The position numbers and the translations under genes are program-made. Source: W0P28-013 sp963638355 (GTDB lineage Bacteria > Bacteroidota > Bacteroidia > Bacteroidales > Paludibacteraceae). From it: a stretch of DNA of 64,000 bases. The stretch lies in assembly GCA_963638355.1 (NCBI GenBank), contig CAVHRT010000002.1:1-64000 (forward strand). The letters are read 5' to 3'. Below the pieces are notes generated by a model. The model worked only from the letters and a program-made list of their open reading frames with translations. It was not told the origin of the DNA and did no database searches. Position 1 is the first letter of the stretch. The number at the start of each line of letters is the position of its first letter. Positions 49,530 to 59,669 of the stretch are shown here, one piece after another.

Positions 49530-51586
49530 AACGCCTCGCAACCATAGCGTTGGTGGCACTGCTCACTGTTTGCTCGATGGCGGCGCAAGAAGAGGTGGCC
49601 ATCGACCGCGTGATAGAGCGCATCTACGATTTTCTGATGGAAGATGCCGAAGATGGCGAAATTGACTACGGCGACTTGTACGACGACCTCGAAGCCATCT
49701 ATCTCTCGCCCATCAATCTGAACACCGCCACGCCCGACGACTTGGCGCAGTTGCGTTTTTTGAGCGACATTCAGATAGAAAATCTGATGTACTACATCTA
49801 CAAAGCGGGCCGCATGCAGACCATCTACGAGCTGCAATTGGTCGAAGGGCTCGACGTTTTCACCATTCAGATGCTACTGCCGTTTGTGCGCGTGGAGCCG
49901 CCCGATGCCGCGACAGAATGGCACTTGCGCGACATCTTGAAAGAGAGCAAGCACGAGTTTACACTGCGTTTCGATGGCACTTTCGAGCACCGAAAAGGCT
50001 ACACTTCCATTTCCGATGAAGAATTAGCAGCCAATCCGAATGCGCGCTATGTGGGCGATCCATTCTACACCTCGCTGAAATACCGATTGCGTAGTAGCGA
50101 CAAACTAGAAGTCGGTCTGACCATGGAGAAAGACGCTGGCGAACAGTGGGTTGGCGCGTACAACAAAAAACTGTTCGATTCCTATTCGGGATTCATTCAG
50201 GTGAAAAAGTTGTGGAAATTCTCCACCATCGTCTTGGGCGATTATCGGGCAAATTTCGGTCAAGGGCTCGTCATCAGGCAAGACATGAACATGGGTGCAA
50301 CCGCCATGGCTACGAATGTTTCGGCACGCACTCGCGGACTGAAGCGCCACTCGTCGACCGACGAATACAATTTTCTGCGAGGCGTGGGCGCAACCGCTCA
50401 GTTTGGCGATTTCGATGTCTCGGCCTTCTATTCGTACCGAAAAATGGACGCCGACACCAGCGGAAGCACGTTTTCGTCGTTCAAAAAAGATGGTTACCAC
50501 CGCACACCGGGCGAATATGCTCGCCATCGCACCGTGGGGATGCACGTTTTGGGCGCGAATGTGAGCTATCGGCACAAATTTTTCCGCATTGGAGCCACAG
50601 CGTTGCAGACTTGGCTGGACGTGCCACTCGACTACGATCCGAAGCCTTATCAGCAATTCTATTTCCGTGGCGACAAGCAATTTGCCGCCAGCGTGGATTA
50701 TCTATTTTCGTGGCGCGGATTTGGCATTTTTGGCGAGACGGCAGTGACGGGTCGCGGCGCTGTGGCGACCATCAACGGACTGACTTTTGCGCCAGCCTCG
50801 GTGGTGAATTTTGTGCTGTCGCACCGCTACTACAGCCGCAACTACGACCTATTTTTCGCCAATGCATTCAGTCAGACCGCCACGCGCAACGAACACGGCA
50901 TTTACATTGGCAGCGAGATAAAACCCGTCAAAAATTGGAAAATTGTAGCGTATGCCGATCTCTACAAAACGCCATGGGTAACCTACAGCATGCCGCGCCC
51001 AACGCAAGGCTACGCTACCCTGCTCCAGATCGATTACATGAAAAACAGCCGTCTATCGATGTATCTGCGCATGCGCTATCGCTACAAAGAGGCAAAAGCC
51101 GCCGAATTGAGCAACGAAGCAACCACATTTTTGGCCGACAGTCGCAAACTCTCGCTGCGCTACTGCATGAACTACACTGTGCTCGGATTCGATCTTAAAA
51201 GCGTGGTCGAGTGGAATCGTGTGCGGATTGAGAAAGAACAACCATCGCACGGATTTCTGATAGCGCAAGATGTGGCTTACACCTTCAAAAAAATCGACAT
51301 GACCGTGAGTGCGCGCTATGCCTATTTCGATGCCACAGTCTACGACAACAGATTTTCGCTGTTCGAGCGCGATGTGCCGAGCGCAGGCTTTTCGCCATCG
51401 ATGTATGGCGTGGGCAATCGTTGGTACTTGAACATCGACTACGAGCCAATTCGCGACTTGAAATTCTATCTGCGCGTGGCTCAAACCTACTACACCGACG
51501 GTCGCACGCAAATAGGCAGCGGATTAAACCAAATAGCGGGCTGCCACAAAACCGATTTCAAAGTGTATGTGCAGTATAAGTTTTGA
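49526..51586 (+). CDS. Helix-hairpin-helix plus beta-barrel outer-membrane protein
   Basis: A 686-residue exported protein with a signal peptide (ending CSMAAQ), then a ComEA-like helix-hairpin-helix stretch (about 55-115: SPINLNTATPDDLAQLRFLS, then TIYELQLVEGLD), then a long barrel from about 150 to the C-terminal Phe (VYVQYKF). HhH domains bind DNA when inside a cell or in competence pilus systems, and their role on an outer-membrane barrel is unclear. The start is the ATG at 49,526, overlapping the previous stop. Confidence 0.75.
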   Translation: MKRLATIALVALLTVCSMAAQEEVAIDRVIERIYDFLMEDAEDGEIDYGDLYDDLEAIYLSPINLNTATPDDLAQLRFLSDIQIENLMYYIYKAGRMQTIYELQLVEGLDVFTIQMLLPFVRVEPPDAATEWHLRDILKESKHEFTLRFDGTFEHRKGYTSISDEELAANPNARYVGDPFYTSLKYRLRSSDKLEVGLTMEKDAGEQWVGAYNKKLFDSYSGFIQVKKLWKFSTIVLGDYRANFGQGLVIRQDMNMGATAMATNVSARTRGLKRHSSTDEYNFLRGVGATAQFGDFDVSAFYSYRKMDADTSGSTFSSFKKDGYHRTPGEYARHRTVGMHVLGANVSYRHKFFRIGATALQTWLDVPLDYDPKPYQQFYFRGDKQFAASVDYLFSWRGFGIFGETAVTGRGAVATINGLTFAPASVVNFVLSHRYYSRNYDLFFANAFSQTATRNEHGIYIGSEIKPVKNWKIVAYADLYKTPWVTYSMPRPTQGYATLLQIDYMKNSRLSMYLRMRYRYKEAKAAELSNEATTFLADSRKLSLRYCMNYTVLGFDLKSVVEWNRVRIEKEQPSHGFLIAQDVAYTFKKIDMTVSARYAYFDATVYDNRFSLFERDVPSAGFSPSMYGVGNRWYLNIDYEPIRDLKFYLRVAQTYYTDGRTQIGSGLNQIAGCHKTDFKVYVQYKF

Positions 51587-51625
51587 GGAGCGAAAAGTTA
51601 AAGCTCACACTTTTTTGCTCAAAAA

Positions 51626-51658
51626 TTTGGTCAGTTGAAAAATTATTCACTAACTTTG
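51626..51658 (+). promoter_or_regulatory. Promoter of the small lipoprotein gene
   Basis: TTTG (51,626-51,629), 21 bases, TAACTTTG (51,651-51,658). The start codon is 80 bases below, so the leader is long. Confidence 0.65.
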
Positions 51659-51738
51659 CCAGCAGAAAAATAAAACTATCATCAAACGCGATTCGAGATA
51701 GCGTTCATTCCATTATTAACCCTTTAATTTTTTCCAAC

Positions 51739-52158
51739 ATGAAAAAGATGATTTTTGCGGCTGTGTGCTGCGCAGCGTTGATTGGTTTCACTGCATGCGA
51801 AGAGACAGTATCGAAAGACATTGTAGTGAGCATGACCTCGGAATTTAAGAGTTCCAGCTCCAGTGGTTCCGCTTCTTCGGGCGTAACAGTATTCAATGTG
51901 CAAGATCTCTTCATGGAAGAGCTCGCCAAAATTGGCACTAAAGTATTGGGCAATGCAGTAGTTTTGCGTGAGCAATCCGATGCGAAAGCAGTGAAGCAGA
52001 AAGTGGAGCAAGCTGCCCAAAGTGCCGATCAGCGCGTGAAGGACGAATTGGGCGTTCCCGACAAACTGAATTCTGGAATTGACAAGCTCAAAATCTTCGT
52101 TTCGTACACCAATGTCGATGACGAAGAGGTTACGCTGACCTACACATACAAAGAATAA
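51739..52158 (+). CDS. Small lipoprotein (139 aa)
   Basis: MKKMIFAAVCCAALIGFTAC gives lipidation at Cys20, followed by a serine-rich linker (SSSSSGSASSG) and a helical/beta domain with VFNVQDLFMEELAKIGTKVL and IFVSYTNVDDEEVTLTYTY. I recognise no family. The ATG at 51,739 opens the lipoprotein signal; the 52 codons upstream in frame contain its promoter and are not coding. Confidence 0.7.
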   Translation: MKKMIFAAVCCAALIGFTACEETVSKDIVVSMTSEFKSSSSSGSASSGVTVFNVQDLFMEELAKIGTKVLGNAVVLREQSDAKAVKQKVEQAAQSADQRVKDELGVPDKLNSGIDKLKIFVSYTNVDDEEVTLTYTYKE

Positions 52159-52267
52159 CAACCATCTATTTCGGCAAAGAACGCCGAAAACAGAGTTTAG
52201 AAACTATTTGTAACGCCATGCAAAACACGGGCGGAGATTCTTTGTAACCATTTTTTACCTCTTCAGC

Positions 52268-53536
52268 ATGAAAAAAATTTCTACTCTTTTTACCGCAATT
52301 ACGCTGAGCATTGCTGCGCAGGCGGCAACCTCGGTCGACCTTGGTTTGAGCGTTCGATGGGCAACCTGCAATGTTGGTGCATCGCAGCCCGAAAACATTG
52401 GCAGTCGCTATGCTTGGGGCGAAACGTGCGCCAAAAGTACCTATTCGTGGAGCAACTACACGCATGGCACCGCCTACAATGCCATGACAAAATACTGCGA
52501 CGACAGCGATTATGGCACAGTCGACTACAAAACCACGCTCGATGCCGCCGACGATGTTGCCACCCAAAACTACGGCAAAGGCTGGCGCATGCCTACCAAT
52601 GCAGAGTGGGAAGAACTACTAAGAGAATGCACTTGGAAGTGGGTCACCAACCACAACAACACAAATGTGAATGGCTACACTGTAATTGGCACAAATGGCG
52701 ACTCTATTTTTCTTCCAGTAACTGGCTTTGGCTATTCCGACAAAACACGTCAAACCGACGGAGGCTACTATTGGTCGAGTTCGCTCCACACGACACCGAG
52801 CGATGCATACTATCTGCAGTTTTCGTCGACCGACATTGCCATGAACAATAACTTCCGTTTCTATGGTCAAGCGGTGCGACCCGTACAAGATATCGAGCAT
52901 AGCGTAAACATCACCGCCAGCGAGAATGGCAAAGTCACCTCCGACACCAAGCAAGGTGTCCTTGGCGATATCGTTACGCTCACCATCGAACCCAACACGG
53001 GTTGTGAACTCGATGACATAATAGTAGAGGACGCCGACGAAAACGAGATTGAAGTAAATGCCGATTACACATTTATCATGCCGGCAAGCGATGTAACAGT
53101 AACCGCCACGTTTATTGAGCTAGACTATGTCATCATCATTGACGAAGATATTGAAAATGGCTCTCTTACAGCGGTTTCGTCGGCGAGTTGTGGCGAGATA
53201 GTAGAGATAGAAGTTACAGCCGACCCGGGATACCAACTCAGCGGAATTTTCGTTGACGACGAAGAGGGAAATTCCATTGACGTTGACGAAAACAATACGT
53301 TCATTATGCCCGCAAGCAATGTGAGCATAACCGCCACTTTTGCGCCAGCAACAGCCACAGCGTTGCAAACGGCAGAAGCAATAGAACTCAGCACAGAAAA
53401 CGGGCGCATTGTTTGCAACCGCGATTTCAAAATCTACGATCTGCTCGGACGCGATGTCACACGCCTCAATGGTCAATTAAACGGCATTTACATTGTCGAA
53501 ATCGGCACAAAAACGCAGAAAATTGTAGTTCGCTAA
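52268..53536 (+). CDS. Secreted FISUMP-like protein with InlB-like repeats and T9SS domain
   Basis: A 422-residue exported protein. After the signal peptide (ending QAAT), VDLGLSVRWATCNVGASQPE and GKGWRMPTNAEWEELL with YYWSSSLHT are the FISUMP-like lectin-fold module (about 22-212) common in Bacteroidota surface proteins. Two InlB B-like repeats follow (about 214-285 and 290-357), each ending FIMPAS. A T9SS C-terminal domain (about 370-422) has IYDLLGRDVT and IYIVEIGTKTQKIVVR. It is the first of four closely spaced genes. Confidence 0.75.
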   Translation: MKKISTLFTAITLSIAAQAATSVDLGLSVRWATCNVGASQPENIGSRYAWGETCAKSTYSWSNYTHGTAYNAMTKYCDDSDYGTVDYKTTLDAADDVATQNYGKGWRMPTNAEWEELLRECTWKWVTNHNNTNVNGYTVIGTNGDSIFLPVTGFGYSDKTRQTDGGYYWSSSLHTTPSDAYYLQFSSTDIAMNNNFRFYGQAVRPVQDIEHSVNITASENGKVTSDTKQGVLGDIVTLTIEPNTGCELDDIIVEDADENEIEVNADYTFIMPASDVTVTATFIELDYVIIIDEDIENGSLTAVSSASCGEIVEIEVTADPGYQLSGIFVDDEEGNSIDVDENNTFIMPASNVSITATFAPATATALQTAEAIELSTENGRIVCNRDFKIYDLLGRDVTRLNGQLNGIYIVEIGTKTQKIVVR

Positions 53537-53557
53537 ACTTTTTTATTCCATTCGACA

Positions 53558-54295
53558 ATGAAAAATTCTGATTTTTGGAAAAGCACGCTAAGCAATACGC
53601 TCGGAACGATTATCGGCATTGTGCTGACTTTCGGAACAACGCTCGGTTTGCAACGCTGCGAACGCGAAAAGACAGAGCGCACCATGGCATTGATGGTGAT
53701 TCACAATCTGGAATACTACTGCGAGACTTTAGAAGCAGACATTGCGCTGCTGCAAATGCAAGATTCGCTAAATGGCACCGTTTGGGATCATTGGCCCGAC
53801 CGCTACGACCAGATTCCCGACGACACACTGCAATTGTTCATCAACGGCTTGATTTCGCGCAGCTTTGTAGCCAGCGACAACGCAGTAGAATCAGTATTCA
53901 GCTCGAACATCGACACATGGAAAAGCATTGGCAGCAGCGAATTCATAGAATTAGCAGGGAAATGCTTCTCAGCCACGCACCTAATAACCCAAATACGCGA
54001 AGAGATAGACGAGTGGAAACAACAAAACTACAAAACGCTGATGCAAACTACCGTCTACACCGACAATCCCACAAATTCGCTTGCCGAAACCACCGCACGA
54101 GTTTTTTGCTCGCCCGAACTCTGTTCTTTTATAAAAATACAACACACCGCTTATGTTCCAACATTGCAAATGGGGCTTAGCATCATCAGAGAATGCAACG
54201 AAAAAAACAAACAACTGATGCATGTGAGCGACAGCGATTTGGAACAATTTGGATTTCATGATCACAAAGACTATGACATAACTCAACCACTATGA
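53558..54295 (+). CDS. Hypothetical single-TM protein (245 aa)
   Basis: An N-terminal TM (about 13-31, LSNTLGTIIGIVLTFGTTLG) with cytoplasmic-side LQRCEREKTER, then a helical domain with several aromatic/charged patches. I recognise only the general layout of the small helical TM proteins found next to surface proteins in Bacteroidota. The stop overlaps the next gene's ATG (ATGA). It is 21 bases after the FISUMP-like gene, so it belongs to the same operon. Confidence 0.6.
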   Translation: MKNSDFWKSTLSNTLGTIIGIVLTFGTTLGLQRCEREKTERTMALMVIHNLEYYCETLEADIALLQMQDSLNGTVWDHWPDRYDQIPDDTLQLFINGLISRSFVASDNAVESVFSSNIDTWKSIGSSEFIELAGKCFSATHLITQIREEIDEWKQQNYKTLMQTTVYTDNPTNSLAETTARVFCSPELCSFIKIQHTAYVPTLQMGLSIIRECNEKNKQLMHVSDSDLEQFGFHDHKDYDITQPL

Positions 54296-55770
54296 AAAAA
54301 CTAAATCTACTTATTCTGCTGACTATCAGCCTATTGGTGGTAGCATGCAGAGACAAAAAAGACGAGCCAGTAATCGACAACTCTACTAGTACTACAGAAG
54401 CACTACCAACCGCCGATGAGCTGACCGAAACAACCACTCTTCCCGTTGCCATTATCGGTAGCGGATTTAGCGATGTAGCGCAAGCGTTCATCAACCGTGT
54501 GCAGCAGCCAATGTCCGAAATAGGCAGCGAAACCAAAGCCATTCTTGTACGTGGCGTCGATTTGGATACACACTTGGCCGACGAAACCGTGCGCAACGCC
54601 ATCGACAATGGCGCAGTGCTGATTATCGATCAGCCCACACGCCACGAAATGGAAGTGGCCATTGATTCCATCTATGCTACCGATGATTTCGCACTATCGA
54701 TGGACGACGAGGAGCACGATTACCACATTTGCTACGACTTAGTGGCTCTCGACCGCAATGAGAACATCTACACGCTAAACGACATTTTCGACGAGGACAA
54801 CGACACCATCACTTACGCCATGACGCCTTACCTCAACGGTCTGCATGCCGATCCATTGGCAGCGTGGCTCAACGAGCATTACAGCGCTAACGCATCGGCT
54901 AAATCGCTTTCGCGCGCTGCCTCGAACGAACTTTCGTCGGTGATGAACGCACAAAACATTACGAAAACCTTCACACTAGAACCTGGCGGTAATTTGGGCT
55001 ATAAAATTAAAGGTCGACAATGCGTTTTCACCGTCAGCACCAACATTTGGGCAGCCTATAAATTCGACGAAGATGCCGATTACTATCTGATAGAGCAGAC
55101 CATTTGGGGCAATAACAAAAATTTTTGGATTGGCAGTTGGACTAACGGCAATTGGAGCTATCAAGGTTTTTTCCTAACATGTGCCTCAGTAAACAACAGA
55201 CTCACACACAGATATGCAGGCGATGGCGATTTCCTAAAAGCATCCGACGGCGCACAACTACTCAATTTTTCTCCTACAACCACCAATGGTCAATCGTCGA
55301 CCAGTGTGAGTGTAGGTTGGAATTTAGGCGGACAAGTTGGCTTATCGACCACTGGGCCGAGTGCATCAGTAACGGGCGGCATAAGCGGCAGCGTGAGCGA
55401 CACCTACACAACACAGGATATGACCATCACCGCCAATTGTGGTAGCAACGATGAGTGTAACAACAATGCTGAATGGCAATTCGACATCAAAATCAACAAC
55501 ATGGGTACGACTGGATGGGGATATTGTAAGTTCAATACACCGCCTGCCTTGGGTACAAATGCTTATAAATCAACACAATGCTGGCTTTGGAAAGTAGAAA
55601 ATCCAAAAACGTATACGAACATCAAAATAGACACCGAACTTAGCTTCAAACACGCATACAATGGTTATCGCAATTATGTATTCTCCTACTCCGCAGAAAT
55701 AGGTCAATTCTTCAATAACTACAGAGAATACATCACCATTCGTCCACCCTATCGCGGCGAGAAAAATTAA
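54292..55770 (+). CDS. Putative leukocidin/cytolysin-like lipoprotein
   Basis: A 492-residue lipoprotein: lipobox LLVVAC with lipidation at Cys19, then an acidic linker. Residues about 260-480 resemble beta-pore-forming toxins of the leukocidin/Vibrio cytolysin type: WKSY-like aromatic start DYYLIEQTIWGNNKNF, WSYQGFFLTC, QLLNFSPTTT, then a Gly/Ser/Thr-rich amphipathic stretch (about 324-380: SVGWNLGGQVGLS, SASVTGGISGSVSD), and SFKHAYNGYRNYVFSY. A Cys pair CGSNDEC follows the stretch. A lipidated toxin is unusual; it could be a surface defence protein or an adhesin with the same fold. Family call is moderate. Confidence 0.45.
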   Translation: MKKLNLLILLTISLLVVACRDKKDEPVIDNSTSTTEALPTADELTETTTLPVAIIGSGFSDVAQAFINRVQQPMSEIGSETKAILVRGVDLDTHLADETVRNAIDNGAVLIIDQPTRHEMEVAIDSIYATDDFALSMDDEEHDYHICYDLVALDRNENIYTLNDIFDEDNDTITYAMTPYLNGLHADPLAAWLNEHYSANASAKSLSRAASNELSSVMNAQNITKTFTLEPGGNLGYKIKGRQCVFTVSTNIWAAYKFDEDADYYLIEQTIWGNNKNFWIGSWTNGNWSYQGFFLTCASVNNRLTHRYAGDGDFLKASDGAQLLNFSPTTTNGQSSTSVSVGWNLGGQVGLSTTGPSASVTGGISGSVSDTYTTQDMTITANCGSNDECNNNAEWQFDIKINNMGTTGWGYCKFNTPPALGTNAYKSTQCWLWKVENPKTYTNIKIDTELSFKHAYNGYRNYVFSYSAEIGQFFNNYREYITIRPPYRGEKN

Positions 55771-55776
55771 AGTTGT

Positions 55777-58572
55777 ATGAAAAAAACAATCTCTTGCATC
55801 GCGCTACTCACTGTAGCGCTTTGTGCGTTGGCACAACAACCCCAAGAATTGCCTCTCGACACCAATGTGCGCTATGGGCAATTGGAAAACGGTTTGATCT
55901 ACTACATCTGCCACAACGAGTATAACAATGCGCGCTGCGATTTCTATATTGCCCAATCGGTAGGAGCCATATTGGAAGAAGATGATCAAAATGGTCTGGC
56001 GCACTTTCTCGAACACATGGCTTTCAACAGCACCGAGCATTTTCCGAAAAAAGGCATCGTCAACTATTTCGAATCAATCGGTGTGGGTTTTGGCAACAAT
56101 ATCAACGCCCACACTTGGCTTGACAAGACAGTATACCAAATAAACAATGTCCCACTCACGCGCGAAGGCATTGTCGACACGGCACTGCTTGCATTGCATG
56201 ATTGGGCTTGCGGGATTCTGTTGTTACCCGATGAGATAGATGCTGAACGCAGAGTCATCTGCGAAGAGTGGCGCACAAGGAACACGGCTGATTTTCGGCT
56301 TCTAACAAAATTGAATTCGTTGAAGTACCCCAACAGCCAATATGCCAAGCGCGATGTGATTGGCGACACAGCCATAATAAAACACTTTGCGTACGATGCG
56401 CTGCGTGCATACTACGAAAAATGGTATGGACCCGACAATCAGGCGCTTATCATAGTTGGCGGCATCGATGTAGACCAAATAGAGCAAAAGATAAAAGCAC
56501 TTTGGGCAGACGTGCCTGCACGAAAAAATAGAGGCGAGCGTCCACTCTACACCGTGAACGACAATGCGACTCCACTCGTAGCTATTGCACTCGATCCCGA
56601 AGCCAAAACTACTTGCATTGAACTGGAATACAAGTACAATCAACTGCCCATAGAGTTTCAAAACACCGACCAAGCCTATCTACTCTCGTTAGTCAGAGGT
56701 TTCATTTGCGACATGCTTAATCTTCGCCTTTACGAATTGGCGTACAAACCGAATGCACCATTCTCAAATTTATGGTCGGACCACTACGAGATAGCAAAAC
56801 TAAAAGATGCATTTACACTTACTTCAATACCGAAAGAAGGGCATGAAACTGAGGCGTTAAACGAGATGCTCACTCAGCTAGTAAAAATTGACCGATATGG
56901 TTTTACTGCCGACGAATTGGAGATTGTAAAAACCAACTATCTGCGCAAAATAGAAAGAGCGTACAACGAACGCAATAACCGTTTCAACACACCTATAGCA
57001 GAAGAGTGTGTCGACAACTTCCTGAATCACAAGCCCATGCCAGGCATCGAGTGGGAATATGAGTTTGCCAAGACTGTAGTGCCGCAAATTCCGATAGAAC
57101 TTGTGAATCAGATTGCCAAAGAACATATTCACGCAAACCCAACTATTGCCATTGCTGGTCCGCAGAAAGAGGGCGTAAACATTCCATCGGAAGAGCAAAT
57201 TCTTGCCATGCTTGAGGCTGTTCATGAAGCTGAAATAGAAGCACCACACGAAAACGCAATTGATACCGTTCTTGTGAAAAAAGCGCCAAAAACAGGAAAG
57301 ATTAAGAAGACAAACTACAACGAGAAACTTGGCGTAACGGAGTGGACACTCTCAAATGGAGTGCGTGTACTAATAAAGCCAACCACCTACAAACAAGACG
57401 AGATTTATCTCTACGCATACTCTAAAGGCGGTCTGTCGTTGGTTCCTACTGAAGACCTCTACGCAGCCAGTTTGGCACCAATTGCCGCAATGATGATGGG
57501 GTTAGGCGACTTTTCGCGACTCAATCTCAGCAAGGCTATAATTGGCAAAAAAGCAGATTTAAGCATCGACATCAACGATAGTGAAGAATCAATTAAAGGC
57601 CCTACCTCTATCAAAGATTTCGAGACAGCCCTACAACTCACTTACTTAATGTTCACCGCGCCACGGCGAGACGAAGAGGAGTTTCAATCGCTTATCAACC
57701 TGATACACAACCAGTTACTAAACAAATACAAAGACCCACAAATGGTATTCTCCGACTCGATAACACTAGCCCAGACCAACAGACCGGAGCGCGCCATTGT
57801 TTGGAACACCGAAAATCTTCAGAAAGTAACCCTCGACAAGTGTTTGAGCATTTACCAAAAGCGCTTTGCCAACCCAGCAGATTTTACTTTCATTTTGGTA
57901 GGCAACATCGACCCGAACGACAAGACAACGCAAAAACAAATATGCCAATGGTTAGGCGGACTGAAAACCACAAAGGATCGTGAAGACTTTGGCGACAACT
58001 ACCAACATGCGTCACCGGGCATACAGCGCCACCACTTCACACACCCAATGGAAACGGCTAAATCGAGCAACTTCATTCAGTACGCCTCGCGCGATATCCC
58101 TTCCAATCTTGAAAACAGATTAACTGTACAAATGATTGCTAGCATACTGGACCGACGCTACTTCGAGTCCATTCGCGAACAAAAAGGCGGATCATACAAT
58201 ATCGATTGCAGAGGAGACATACTTATTCCTATTAACGATTCCTATCTCACCATGCAATTTGATACAGACACTGCAAAGCAAAGTCGACTTATTGATATTA
58301 TCCACAAAGAGATACAGGCAATCATCGACAACGGTCCGCAAGCAAGCGACATTCAGAAATCAAAGGAGATAATGTCCAAAGCATTTCAACGTCTGCTAGT
58401 AGGGAATGAGAATTGGAGTACTATCATTGAACGTTACTATCTATATGGCTTCGACTGCACCGATGCTCAAAGCGTTATAGACTCCATCACCGCCGAAAGC
58501 ATTCAAAACACGCTTCGCAAATTGGTAGAATCGGGCAACATTCTGGAAGTTGTAATGTCTCCCGCCGAATAA
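55777..58572 (+). CDS. M16-family zinc peptidase
   Basis: A 931-residue exported pitrilysin-type peptidase with a signal peptide (ending ALAQ). The inverted zinc motif HFLEH is at residues 76-80, with the downstream glutamate in DEIDAERRVICEEW. Two M16 halves are present (active about 30-260, second from about 500), as in Bacteroidota two-domain M16 proteins that degrade peptides in the periplasm. It starts 6 bases after the leukocidin-like gene, closing a four-gene run. A 39-base terminator follows at 58,593. Confidence 0.9.
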   Translation: MKKTISCIALLTVALCALAQQPQELPLDTNVRYGQLENGLIYYICHNEYNNARCDFYIAQSVGAILEEDDQNGLAHFLEHMAFNSTEHFPKKGIVNYFESIGVGFGNNINAHTWLDKTVYQINNVPLTREGIVDTALLALHDWACGILLLPDEIDAERRVICEEWRTRNTADFRLLTKLNSLKYPNSQYAKRDVIGDTAIIKHFAYDALRAYYEKWYGPDNQALIIVGGIDVDQIEQKIKALWADVPARKNRGERPLYTVNDNATPLVAIALDPEAKTTCIELEYKYNQLPIEFQNTDQAYLLSLVRGFICDMLNLRLYELAYKPNAPFSNLWSDHYEIAKLKDAFTLTSIPKEGHETEALNEMLTQLVKIDRYGFTADELEIVKTNYLRKIERAYNERNNRFNTPIAEECVDNFLNHKPMPGIEWEYEFAKTVVPQIPIELVNQIAKEHIHANPTIAIAGPQKEGVNIPSEEQILAMLEAVHEAEIEAPHENAIDTVLVKKAPKTGKIKKTNYNEKLGVTEWTLSNGVRVLIKPTTYKQDEIYLYAYSKGGLSLVPTEDLYAASLAPIAAMMMGLGDFSRLNLSKAIIGKKADLSIDINDSEESIKGPTSIKDFETALQLTYLMFTAPRRDEEEFQSLINLIHNQLLNKYKDPQMVFSDSITLAQTNRPERAIVWNTENLQKVTLDKCLSIYQKRFANPADFTFILVGNIDPNDKTTQKQICQWLGGLKTTKDREDFGDNYQHASPGIQRHHFTHPMETAKSSNFIQYASRDIPSNLENRLTVQMIASILDRRYFESIREQKGGSYNIDCRGDILIPINDSYLTMQFDTDTAKQSRLIDIIHKEIQAIIDNGPQASDIQKSKEIMSKAFQRLLVGNENWSTIIERYYLYGFDCTDAQSVIDSITAESIQNTLRKLVESGNILEVVMSPAE

Positions 58573-58592
58573 GCCATCAACAACCACCAAAC

Positions 58593-58631
58593 AAAAAGAG
58601 AGCCGACCCCACACGAGCCTGCTCTCTTTTT
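58593..58631. terminator. 39-base terminator, left copy
   Basis: AAAAAGAGAGC and GCTCTCTTTTT pair around CGACCCCACACGAGCCT. It differs by one base from the copy at 60,819-60,857. A-run and T-run on both sides allow it to stop transcription in both directions. Confidence 0.8.
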
Positions 58632-58656
58632 GCGTTCAATCAATTTATGCCAACAA

Positions 58657-59652
58657 TCAGCCCTTCAGCGATGCCAGCACAAAACGAATATCGTCGTAAC
58701 TAATTTCGCCATCAAAATACTCGAAAATTGGCTTCAAATGCGTTTCGTTGGGGTGATCGGCCATATAATTTGTAACACGACGAACATTGTCATCTGAAAC
58801 AAACGTATGCACATCAATCTCACCCATTTCGACAAACGGCACAAGATGCGAAACGATAGTTTGATATGCAAGTCCACGCCGTTCAGCGACACCCTCTATC
58901 GTGCCACAATCGCAAAAAATGCCGTACGAAATCTCGGCTGTTTCAGAAATTCCCGATCTTTTTGGTATAGGCGAATCAGAGCGATTTCCTAGTGCGACTA
59001 CACCCGAAACCAACTTAAATTGGCACCCTTCGTGCGGCAGACTCAATGACAAAGTCAAGTAGTATATACCATGCGAATTGGCCTCATCGATATTGTTCTT
59101 AACCGCGCGAAGAAAAGCAGGATCGGTTATCGGCAAATCGTACCGATGCTCGCCAAAAGTAAATTTCATGCGAGGTTTAGGCGGCTTATTATACTCATCT
59201 CTATTCTTCAGATAACACTCAACATCAGTGGTTTTTATTATCAAAATAGAATAATCCAGCTGATTGCTCACTGCCAATGGCACAGCAGCGCCAACCGTTC
59301 CAAACAGCATTTTTCTATTGGTTTTCGATAGTGCATCGAGCAAATCTTTGGTCGGATTCATTGAGCCAACAACCGACAAATCGCTGTAGTAATAATTTTC
59401 TGTTTGAGCGCCATTGGGGCAATGCAACACATTCGTAGCCTCCACAACATCGAACAAATCGATTGGCTCTGCCACGCCATTTGGAATAGCACCGCCATCG
59501 GTATAGCGATTTATGGGGCGAAACCAAATCGGGTGACGCCAACTATCGAGTAAAAGTTCAAAACCGACCTGCGTTTTCTCGACCAAAGCACCAGCAAGGC
59601 AACGATTTTCGTGTTTATACGAATTTCCAAGACAAACAAAAAACTTATTCAT
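58657..59652 (-). CDS. Dual OB-domain protein with C-terminal helix-turn-helix
   Basis: A 331-residue protein. The N-terminal part (about 1-215), starting FVCLGNSYKHENRCLAGALV and including HPIWFRPINRYTDGGA, matches my memory of the dual OB-containing (DuOB) domain found beside DUF488 proteins. The C-terminal part (about 250-331) is a helicase-type HTH_40 domain: AERRGLAYQTIVSHL, IDVHTFVSDDNVRRVTNYM, then HLKPIFEYFDGEISYDDIRF. OB folds and HTH suggest nucleic acid binding. It is last in a three-gene operon behind two DUF488 genes, 17 bases after the second. Function is unknown. Confidence 0.65.
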   Translation of the reverse strand: MNKFFVCLGNSYKHENRCLAGALVEKTQVGFELLLDSWRHPIWFRPINRYTDGGAIPNGVAEPIDLFDVVEATNVLHCPNGAQTENYYYSDLSVVGSMNPTKDLLDALSKTNRKMLFGTVGAAVPLAVSNQLDYSILIIKTTDVECYLKNRDEYNKPPKPRMKFTFGEHRYDLPITDPAFLRAVKNNIDEANSHGIYYLTLSLSLPHEGCQFKLVSGVVALGNRSDSPIPKRSGISETAEISYGIFCDCGTIEGVAERRGLAYQTIVSHLVPFVEMGEIDVHTFVSDDNVRRVTNYMADHPNETHLKPIFEYFDGEISYDDIRFVLASLKG

Positions 59653-59669
59653 AACGTTTCACTTTTTAA

